A stretch of 64,000 bases of DNA. Origin: Campylobacter jejuni subsp. jejuni 414. Lineage in GTDB: Bacteria; Campylobacterota; Campylobacteria; Campylobacterales; Campylobacteraceae. Positions 15,858 through 21,666 of this stretch are shown piece after piece. Positions within the stretch are counted from its first letter, which is position 1; each line of letters starts with the position of its first letter. The translations under genes and the position numbers were made by a program. The stretch is from NCBI GenBank assembly GCA_000163995.1, contig CM000855.1:1187055-1251054 (forward strand). The letters run 5' to 3'. The notes under the pieces are model-generated. The model searched no databases. It worked only from the letters and a program-made list of their open reading frames with translations, and was not told the DNA's origin.

Positions 15858-16028
15858 GGCTATTTACGCCTTAATCAAACAAAATATAATACCCAAAAAA
15901 GAAAAATATAAATATGAGCCAATACTCCATTTTTTAAACTCTCAAAATAACATAATACAATTTTAATCTAAAACTTGGCATACTTATTGCTTGGGTTTTA
16001 ATAAACGATTTAATTTTTTTATATTGTT
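15846..16028 (-). ncRNA. Candidate ~180-nt leftward transcript from operator cassette copy 2
   Basis: Inferred from its ends. The perfect TTGACA-N17-TATAAT promoter in cassette copy 2 (16063 to 16035, minus strand) would start a transcript near 16028. An 8-bp hairpin ATTAAGGC/GCCTTAAT (15853-15875) followed on the minus strand by TCTTTTTT forms an intrinsic terminator. The RNA would contain a 19-codon hydrophobic frame (15871-15930) after a ~98-nt leader. Expression is unproven. Confidence 0.45.
15871..15930 (-). CDS. Possible 19-residue hydrophobic peptide
   Basis: ATG at 15930, eight bases after GAGAG, opens the frame MEYWLIFIFFFFGYYILFD, a single membrane span. Its stop lies inside the terminator hairpin of the candidate short transcript. 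Length and composition recall membrane-damaging type I toxins and small phage membrane peptides; no sequence family is recognised. A chance hydrophobic frame in A/T-rich DNA is the alternative. Confidence 0.35.
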   Translation of the reverse strand: MEYWLIFIFFFFGYYILFD

Positions 16029-16034
16029 GGTAAT

Positions 16035-16073
16035 ATTATAATTCATTTTGAATTAATTGTCAAGTCAAATTAT
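16035..16073. promoter_or_regulatory. Immunity operator/promoter cassette, copy 2
   Basis: Exact 39-bp copy of 15102-15140, 18 bp before the repressor gene. The minus-strand promoter TTGACA-N17-TATAAT (16063-16035) points away from the repressor. On the + strand TTGAAT-N16-TATTTT (16049-16076) is a weak promoter candidate for the repressor itself, so repressor bound at AATTCA-TTT-TGAATT could autoregulate. Weaker similarity to copy 1 continues upstream (AAACTTGACATACTT at 15047 versus AAACTTGGCATACTT at 15971), showing that about 100 bp was duplicated. Confidence 0.75.
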
Positions 16074-16090
16074 TTTTTAAGGCGTCAATC

Positions 16091-16945
16091 ATGGATTACG
16101 AGCAAACAATTAAAGTATTAAAAAAATTTGCTGATGTGGATACCATAAAAGAATTGAGTGATATACTTGATGTAAATTATGCCACTTTTAACACATGGGC
16201 TACTAGAAAAGAAATTCCTCTTAAGAGAATTAAAGAATTTTCGGAAAAACTTGGAATAGATATGAATTTAATTACAAATCCTGAAATGGAAAATTATTAT
16301 GAATTAGTAGAAGAATTAAAAACTTTTTTTAATGTAAAAAGTTTAGAAGAAGTAGCAGAGAGATTAGGATATAAAAAAAATAATGCAAATAATTGGCGAA
16401 ATAATAAACAACTTTCAGCTCAAGCATTGAAAAAATACTATGAGTTAAAAAAGGCTAATAATTCAGTCTCTATTCATCACCACAAAGATAGTATAACTAT
16501 TCGTTATTTCCCAGATATTTATGCGAGTGCAGGCTTTGGCAATGCAAGCGAAAATGAAAATTTTCAGCTTATAAACATAGATAAAACTTTTTTAATTGAA
16601 GTTTTAGGAGTGCCTTATAAAAGCCAATACGATATGATTAAAATTTTTGGCAATAGCATGGAGCCTTTTATACAAAACGGCTCTTTTATCATCATAGATA
16701 CTACTAAAAATTCATTAGACAAAATAAGAAATGGCGATGTAGTTATTTTTCGCAAAGATAGTGAGTTATTTTGCAAACGCATTTTAAAAAATGCCTTTGA
16801 TGATAATATAATTATCAGTAGTGATAATGTTAATTTTAATGATAAAAAAGTTAAAAAAACTGCTTTGAAAGAATATATTTTTATAGGCGTTGTAGTTTGC
16901 TCTTGTAATGCAAAGATATTTTTAAATCAAATTGAGAGAGTGTAA
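16091..16945 (+). CDS. CI-like phage repressor with two HTH domains and S24 protease domain
   Basis: 284 residues. Two consecutive Bac_CI-type helix-turn-helix units are visible (IKELSDILDVNYATFNTWATRKEIP and LEEVAERLGYKKNNANNWRNNKQLS), followed by a LexA/CI C-terminal domain. That domain has a cleavage-site candidate Ala-Gly (YASAGFGNASE), the catalytic Ser in FGNSMEP and the catalytic Lys in FCKRIL. It should hold lysogeny by binding the AATTCA-TTT-TGAATT cassettes and be inactivated by self-cleavage, though C. jejuni lacks a typical LexA-type SOS system as far as I know. A duplicated HTH in one chain is uncommon. Confidence 0.9.
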   Translation: MDYEQTIKVLKKFADVDTIKELSDILDVNYATFNTWATRKEIPLKRIKEFSEKLGIDMNLITNPEMENYYELVEELKTFFNVKSLEEVAERLGYKKNNANNWRNNKQLSAQALKKYYELKKANNSVSIHHHKDSITIRYFPDIYASAGFGNASENENFQLINIDKTFLIEVLGVPYKSQYDMIKIFGNSMEPFIQNGSFIIIDTTKNSLDKIRNGDVVIFRKDSELFCKRILKNAFDDNIIISSDNVNFNDKKVKKTALKEYIFIGVVVCSCNAKIFLNQIERV

Positions 16946-16990
16946 ATCAGATTACAGAAAAACATAAAGAAATCAAACAGCTTAAAATTT

Positions 16991-17203
16991 TTGATCTTTA
17001 CAAAAAAAATTACCGCTTATCTCTACATTAAAAAATTTACAAGATATAAACTTTTATCTTATCTTCAAAAAGATACACAAAGTGATGAATTAAAAAATAA
17101 CCAGACTTATAATTTAATGAATGCTTTTCGTTTTTATTTAAATGATTTTTTTGAAAATTTTGATATGAATAGAGTTTTAAGGAATAAAAAAGAAGTAACA
17201 TAA
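16991..17203 (+). CDS. Doubtful short frame after the repressor gene
   Basis: 70 codons from a TTG without a ribosome site, overlapping an A8 run at 17002-17009. Reading upstream of that run in another frame gives a plausible helical sequence (ITEKHKEIKQLKIFDLYKK), so this may be the frameshifted remnant of a small gene (together about 16947-17203) rather than a working one. The 335 bp between the repressor and the next good gene hold nothing else that I can support. Confidence 0.25.
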   Translation: MIFTKKITAYLYIKKFTRYKLLSYLQKDTQSDELKNNQTYNLMNAFRFYLNDFFENFDMNRVLRNKKEVT

Positions 17204-17250
17204 AGATAACAGAGGGTAAAAATTTAAGTAGTTCTAAATTGTTACTTTAG

Positions 17251-17256
17251 TATAAT
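17251..17256 (+). promoter_or_regulatory. -10 element for the ImmA operon
   Basis: TATAAT 25 bp before the start of the gene at 17281, in TTTAGTATAATTAAA. No matching -35, as is normal in this genus. Confidence 0.4.
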
Positions 17257-17280
17257 TAAAAAAATTTTAAATTTATTAAA

Positions 17281-17622
17281 ATGAAGGTTTATTTATTTAT
17301 GATTTTATACTGCACCAAAGAAAATGATGAAGAAAAAAAGTGTATACATGAAAGTCATTATCTAGGCTCTAATAATCAATTAAATATTATCGCTTGCAAG
17401 GTCGAAAAACAACGCAATAAAAATAACTTAGAAATAGAGATTAATGACAATGAATGTATAATAATAGATGTTACAAATGATAATAGAAAAAATTCAGAAA
17501 TTAAAGCCGATATTAGAGTGAAAGAGCAACAAACAATGCTTGAAAAAAGTGCTTTATTATTTAATAATGGTTTTTATTATATAATGAATAAAAGCATTGT
17601 AATAAGAAGAGAGGAAATTTAA
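17281..17622 (+). CDS. Hypothetical protein paired with ImmA-type protease
   Basis: 113 residues, mostly beta-strand pattern (LNIIACKVEKQ, NLEIEINDNECIIIDVTND, ALLFNNGFYYIMNKSIVI). No family recognised. It is 14 bp before the ImmA/IrrE gene and shares its promoter, so the two probably act together, perhaps as protease and regulator or as toxin and antitoxin. Confidence 0.55.
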   Translation: MKVYLFMILYCTKENDEEKKCIHESHYLGSNNQLNIIACKVEKQRNKNNLEIEINDNECIIIDVTNDNRKNSEIKADIRVKEQQTMLEKSALLFNNGFYYIMNKSIVIRREEI

Positions 17623-17636
17623 CAAGGAGGTGCCAA

Positions 17637-18344
17637 ATGGATAAAAAAACTATGATTGAAAGTAAAGAAATTAGAAATTCATTCGATGTTAAAGCTCAAA
17701 AAAAAGCTCAAGAAATAGCTGATTTATTAGAAAAAATTTGGCATCTCATACCGCAAAGCAATGAAATGGCTATGGCACCAGAACAAGTTTTAAATTTGGT
17801 TTATCCTGAAAAAATACAAATTCCAGTAGATCCTTTTAAGATAGCAGAGTATTTTAATATTAAAATAGAAGAATGCAAGGATATGGAGAAAAAAGAAGGG
17901 GAAGTCGTTTTCAATGGAGAAAAAATAATAATCAACTATAAACCTAGTGGTTTTATAAATAGAGATAGATTTACTATAGCGCATGAGTTAGGACATGTAT
18001 TTTTACATTTTTTAGAAGGATATAAATTTGATTTTAAAGATAATGACATAAAATCAGGTTTTAATGATGATGCTATAAATGAAGATAATCAAAATAAAGT
18101 TTTAAAAGCCGCTAGAAGTGATAATAAAGATAGATTTGAGGTTGAAGCCAATGAATTTGCCGGACAATTGTTAGTTCCGAAAAAAATTATTAATGAAATG
18201 ATTAATAATCTAGAAAGCAATAAGATTTATATCCAAAGTGCTTTATGTAAATATTTTAAAGTTTCTAATGGAACAATGTATCATACCTTAAAAATGTATA
18301 ATGTTTGGGAAAAATATGTTCAAGATGATCTTCGTTGGTATTAA
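17637..18344 (+). CDS. ImmA/IrrE-family metallopeptidase
   Basis: 235 residues. The zinc-binding HExxH is in RFTIAHELGHVFLHF (about residues 110-124), and the third ligand region is FEVEANEFAGQLLVP. That is the hallmark of COG2856/DUF955. Known members (ImmA of ICEBs1, IrrE of Deinococcus) cleave a phage-type or XRE repressor on a signal. Here it follows the CI repressor by about 700 bp, so a role in repressor inactivation is plausible, giving an induction route that does not need LexA-type self-cleavage. Excellent AAGGAGGTG ribosome site. Confidence 0.85.
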   Translation: MDKKTMIESKEIRNSFDVKAQKKAQEIADLLEKIWHLIPQSNEMAMAPEQVLNLVYPEKIQIPVDPFKIAEYFNIKIEECKDMEKKEGEVVFNGEKIIINYKPSGFINRDRFTIAHELGHVFLHFLEGYKFDFKDNDIKSGFNDDAINEDNQNKVLKAARSDNKDRFEVEANEFAGQLLVPKKIINEMINNLESNKIYIQSALCKYFKVSNGTMYHTLKMYNVWEKYVQDDLRWY

Positions 18345-18350
18345 AAAGCC

Positions 18351-18385
18351 AAATCCCCAATCACTACTAAAGTAAGTGGGGATTT
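18351..18385. terminator. Bidirectional intrinsic terminator
   Basis: AAATCCCCA (18351-18359) pairs with TGGGGATTT (18377-18385) and is followed by T-rich sequence on both strands. It lies in the 51-bp gap between the converging ImmA gene and the lysis genes. Confidence 0.8.
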
Positions 18386-18395
18386 TCCGTTTGTC

Positions 18396-18671
18396 TTATT
18401 CCCTATTCAACTCCTTAATCTTATTGATTTGTATTTGACAACGCTTATACTCGTAAAAAAGCATAGAATAAGCATTTAAAATATCAAGTTCATTATTTGC
18501 TATTGGCTTTTTAAGGGGGCTTAGAGTTAGTAATTCTTGCGGAATTCTAACTTTTTGAATTTCTATTTTGGTTACTACTTGTTGAGTTGTAGTCCCACAA
18601 CCTATCAACCATACCGTTAAAAAGCTTGGTAAGATTATTTTCATTGCTTTTATAAATGTATTCTTTAACAT
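18396..18671 (-). CDS. Rz1-like outer-membrane spanin lipoprotein
   Basis: 91 residues. A signal sequence ends in the lipobox WLIGC (Cys near residue 25), after which the mature protein is short and Pro/Lys-rich (KVRIPQELLTLSPLKKPI). Its first 125 bp overlap the Rz-like gene in a different frame, the classic arrangement of a spanin pair. o-Spanins join the i-spanin across the periplasm to fuse inner and outer membranes in the last step of lysis. Confidence 0.8.
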   Translation of the reverse strand: MLKNTFIKAMKIILPSFLTVWLIGCGTTTQQVVTKIEIQKVRIPQELLTLSPLKKPIANNELDILNAYSMLFYEYKRCQIQINKIKELNRE

Positions 18672-18930
18672 ATTGCACCCTTTCTTTAACTTCGTTTTTT
18701 TGATTATTTACTTCGTTTATCGCCTTTAGCTCCGCTTTGTGAATTTGTGTAAGTTCTTTTAGCTTTTTTTCATTATTTTCATTGACTTGCAAGGCTATGT
18801 TTAAATCATTTTGGCTTTTTTCTAATTTTGCTTTAGTGCTATCAAGTCTTAGATAAAAATACCCCGTTAAAACTGCCATTAATGCTAAAGCAATATAAAG
18901 CTTTGTATTTCCAAATAAAAGATTTATCAT
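18547..18930 (-). CDS. Rz-like inner-membrane spanin
   Basis: 127 residues: an N-terminal membrane anchor (KLYIALALMAVLTGYFYL, about residues 10-27) followed by about 75 residues of coiled coil (LDSTKAKLEKSQNDLNIALQ..LKELTQIHKAELKAINEV) and a polar tail. This is the type II topology of Rz i-spanins. The o-spanin gene starts inside it in another frame. Last step of host lysis, after holin and endolysin. Confidence 0.8.
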   Translation of the reverse strand: MINLLFGNTKLYIALALMAVLTGYFYLRLDSTKAKLEKSQNDLNIALQVNENNEKKLKELTQIHKAELKAINEVNNQKNEVKERVQYVKEYIYKSNENNLTKLFNGMVDRLWDYNSTSSNQNRNSKS

Positions 18931-18980
18931 TTCTTATTTTATAAGTTTAAGTAAGATTTGAGTATAATTTCAAAGGGTGG

Positions 18981-19148
18981 AACACCAAAGGTGGCCGCCT
19001 TTGGTGTTAATCAACACCCAGTTAGGTGGTGATTAAAATTGAACCATAAAATTCTAGTAATAATTATACTACTTTGTATAATTATAGTCAAGGCTTATTA
19101 GCTTTGACTTCCCCTTTAAAAAGGGGAGCTAGAATACCACCTTTGGTG
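18981..19148. other. Multi-hairpin non-coding element
   Basis: An outer 12-bp pairing (CACCAAAGGTGG 18983-18994 with CCACCTTTGGTG 19137-19148) encloses four consecutive stems: 19007-19018/19025-19036 (12 bp, one mismatch), 19060-19069/19076-19085 (10 bp), 19086-19094/19101-19109 (9 bp with a G-T), and 19110-19116/19121-19127 (TCCCCTT/AAGGGGA). The left arm can alternatively form an 11-bp hairpin with 18998-19008. There is no coding frame. It separates the DUF5675 gene from the spanin genes and looks like a branched RNA, or a miniature inverted-repeat element. Confidence 0.65.
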
Positions 19149-19171
19149 CCTACTTAAACTTTATCTCCTTT

Positions 19172-19645
19172 CTACACTAACTCATTTGTTATTTCTAATT
19201 TAATGTCTTCAAGATTTTTATCATACATCAAATTATAAAATTCTTTACATGCTTGCCTACTTGACCCTATTTTTTCATTGTCGTTAGTTTTTGCCATCCC
19301 TAGTAAAATACAACCTTTACTATCCTTGTAAGTATTACCCCAATGAATAAGAATGTGTCTTTCAAATGCAACTTTATCATTGTAAAGATTGATAACACTA
19401 TCATCTTTTCTTAACACTACAACTCCTGCAACTTCTTGCTTGCCTTTATCATTAAAGCTAGAGCCTACATGCCTTTTTAAGTTATAAACCCCTGCAGGAA
19501 TTCTTAAATTCTTACCGCTTTCTAAACCTTCCTCCTTTCTTTCCAAAGCAAAGCACTCAAAAATAATCTTATCATCGTTAAAAACTTTAAATTTACCTAT
19601 TACGCAAGTTTTTCCTACATATCTTCGATTAATTGTTATTTTCAT
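19172..19645 (-). CDS. DUF5675-family phage protein (possible lysis enzyme)
   Basis: 157 residues. The opening (RYVGKTCVIGKFKVFNDDKIIFECFALERKEE..NLRIPAGVYNLKRH) and the box ILIHWGNTYKDSKGCILLG match the DUF5675 pattern. The H-x-G-N..S-x-GC arrangement resembles the active site of L,D-transpeptidase-like enzymes, and the gene lies next to spanins and a holin candidate, so an endolysin-type or wall-modifying role is possible. No other endolysin is visible in the prophage, which strengthens that guess. Confidence 0.7.
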   Translation of the reverse strand: MKITINRRYVGKTCVIGKFKVFNDDKIIFECFALERKEEGLESGKNLRIPAGVYNLKRHVGSSFNDKGKQEVAGVVVLRKDDSVINLYNDKVAFERHILIHWGNTYKDSKGCILLGMAKTNDNEKIGSSRQACKEFYNLMYDKNLEDIKLEITNELV

Positions 19646-19713
19646 TTTTACTCCTTATTTTTATTTTTTGTGTTTTATTTTAATTTTGATAAGTATTTGT
19701 ATTTTTCTATATC

Positions 19714-20919
19714 TTAAGCTCCTTTTTCTTCAAATTCAAATAAAAAGGCATTATTGCCGTAAATATCTTTATCGATTTCTTTTTTTATGCCCACAAAGCT
19801 CTGTTCGATTAGAATTTCATTTTGAGTTCTAAGGACTTTTTGCATTTTTATATTTGAAAGATTGACATTTCCATAATACCCATCCTTTCTGTAAAATAAA
19901 TTTGTAGGGAATTCATTTGTAAGAAGCTCTACGCTTACACTATGTTTTACATTAGAAGTCCAAAGACAACATTCATTCGCATTGCCGTCGTATTTTTTAA
20001 GAGCATTTGTGATATTATGCCAAGTAGGATCGTTATAAATTCCACTCGTTTTAATTCTACCTTCTATTTGATTTTGACTTGGTTTTGAAAGGATGTTGAC
20101 TTCAGTATAATTTTTAGAATTTAAACCCCTGCCATCCTTGGTAATTAAAAAGCTACCTTCATTAAGCCCTTTTACAATTTGCGTGGTGCTTGCCAAAGCA
20201 TTTTCAAAGCCAAAACGCAAATCACTCAAACATCCACCATAACTGCCACTACCTAAATTTGCATCAAAGCTAATGATAATTAAATCTTCCGCCGTAATAT
20301 TTTCATTTCCAAGTAAATTAACCCAACTTGTGTATTTATCATCACTTGCCACGCAAAGCCAAAATTGTCTTAAGTTTTCATTGTAAGTGATGATTAAATC
20401 ATTAACATTAGCTTTAGTTTTTGGAGTTGGTTTAGAAGTAGATACTTTTATTCCATTAATGCCTGAATTTAAATTCATATTTTCAAGCACTTCTTCTACA
20501 ATAGGTTTGATTTCTTCTTTTGCAGGGATTTTACCTTTCAAACTCGCTAAAAACTCATCTTCGCTTTTTCCTTTATTTTCTTCATTTTCAAGCCAAATTT
20601 CATAAGCACTTTTACCATCAGCTCCTTTTAAACTTTCTTTATTTTCTAAAACAATTTCTAAAATGCTTTCTTTTAAGCTCTCTTCATTAATGTTTGCATT
20701 TATTTGAAGTTCCTTAAGCAAGGCTTCTAGTTTTATTTTTAGTTCGCTTTCTTTTATGAAGTTAAAACTTATTAAAACTTTATCTATAGCGTTTTTAATA
20801 CTTTCTTCGCTTGGCTTTATCCCATTTTTAAAAAGCTCTTTTAAAATTTCTAAAGCTTCGCTAAAATCTTGATTAATCTCTTCTGTTTTAGCGACTATCT
20901 CTTTTAAATCTAAACTCAT
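19714..20919 (-). CDS. Tail-fibre-like protein with collagen/GKSAYE segment
   Basis: 401 residues from the ATG at 20919 (MSLDLKEI), preceded by GGAGAT; an in-frame ATG further upstream lies in the overlapping gene. The first 100 residues are helical. Then comes LKGADGKSAYEIWLENEENK..SEDEFLASLKG, the well-known phage tail-fibre linker motif, and a C-terminal half of about 230 residues that is beta-rich and Asn/Ser/Gly-rich. Likely a minor tail or host-contact protein. It overlaps the DUF1353 gene by four bases. Confidence 0.7.
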   Translation of the reverse strand: MSLDLKEIVAKTEEINQDFSEALEILKELFKNGIKPSEESIKNAIDKVLISFNFIKESELKIKLEALLKELQINANINEESLKESILEIVLENKESLKGADGKSAYEIWLENEENKGKSEDEFLASLKGKIPAKEEIKPIVEEVLENMNLNSGINGIKVSTSKPTPKTKANVNDLIITYNENLRQFWLCVASDDKYTSWVNLLGNENITAEDLIIISFDANLGSGSYGGCLSDLRFGFENALASTTQIVKGLNEGSFLITKDGRGLNSKNYTEVNILSKPSQNQIEGRIKTSGIYNDPTWHNITNALKKYDGNANECCLWTSNVKHSVSVELLTNEFPTNLFYRKDGYYGNVNLSNIKMQKVLRTQNEILIEQSFVGIKKEIDKDIYGNNAFLFEFEEKGA

Positions 20920-21290
20920 CTTATCTCCTTTATTAAACATTTAATTTTGTGAAAAATATTACAAGAATGATAAAACACAAAAATCTTAAATTTATTTATT
21001 TCTAAAGCTTGCATTGCCTCTTTTAAGGCAAGATCAGCCATTTTGTAATCAGTTTTTGAGTTTGCTTTTTCACATAACCAATCATGGATAACACAAGCAC
21101 TAAAATACTCACTTTTAAAAGGTGGAAATAAAGACCAAAAAAGGCGCGGGATGCTTGCCCCATCTGTTTTAAATCCTTTTGGAACAATGCCTTTATAATT
21201 TGGCAAAGAAAAAGCATAATCGCTAATCACTTCAAATCTATCTTTGTCAAAAGGCTTTACACAAACCCTTTTTAATTCTGTTTTAGTCAT
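20916..21290 (-). CDS. DUF1353-family phage protein
   Basis: 124 residues. VPKGFKTDGASIPRLFWSLFPPFKSEYFSACVIHDWLCEK is the diagnostic DUF1353 stretch (TDGASIP and HDWL), followed by an Asp in YKMADLAL. This family is common near lysis or tail genes of phages; its biochemical role is not established. It overlaps both neighbours by a few bases. Confidence 0.8.
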   Translation of the reverse strand: MTKTELKRVCVKPFDKDRFEVISDYAFSLPNYKGIVPKGFKTDGASIPRLFWSLFPPFKSEYFSACVIHDWLCEKANSKTDYKMADLALKEAMQALEINKFKIFVFYHSCNIFHKIKCLIKEIR

Positions 21291-21666
21291 TGTTTTCCTT
21301 TTTTTTATAAATATTTCTCAGCTCCTCGTTTCTTATTTGAGCAAGCTTGACAAGTCTCTCATCCATTCTCATAAGATCTACTTCTATGTTTTCTAATTTA
21401 CCATTGGTTTTAGAACAATGCGCCTCTATAAATTTCATCAAACTATCGCTATTTGACTTCGAAATAGCAATTTGTTCTTTGATTAAAAAATTTGTATTTT
21501 TTGTTTCACTAATGAGCTCTTTAGTTCTTTCTTGTGCTTCTTTGTTCAGTGTTTTATATAAATGCCATGCAAGAGTACCAAATAATATGGCTATAACTGC
21601 TAAAAGTGCAGGACCGCTTAAACTTCCAAGCGCAACCGCATCTCTTATTATAGAACTTGTATCCAT
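21283..21666 (-). CDS. Holin-like membrane protein with coiled-coil tail
   Basis: 127 residues. One membrane span (GSLSGPALLAVIAILFGTLAWHLY, about residues 14-37) is followed by about 80 residues of charged coiled coil (ISETKNTNFLIKEQIAISKSNSD..LENIEVDLMRMDERLVKLAQ). This is the topology of small BhlA/UviB-like holins, and it lies between tail and lysis genes. Function as holin is inferred. Its start codon shares a base with the radical SAM gene stop. Confidence 0.5.
   Translation of the reverse strand: MDTSSIIRDAVALGSLSGPALLAVIAILFGTLAWHLYKTLNKEAQERTKELISETKNTNFLIKEQIAISKSNSDSLMKFIEAHCSKTNGKLENIEVDLMRMDERLVKLAQIRNEELRNIYKKKENND

Noticed and set aside
16079..16086. A fifth copy of the late-promoter-like repeat (TTAAGGCGT before the repressor gene)
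   Set aside because: Only nine bases match and neither the TAAAAT end nor the inverted repeat is present.
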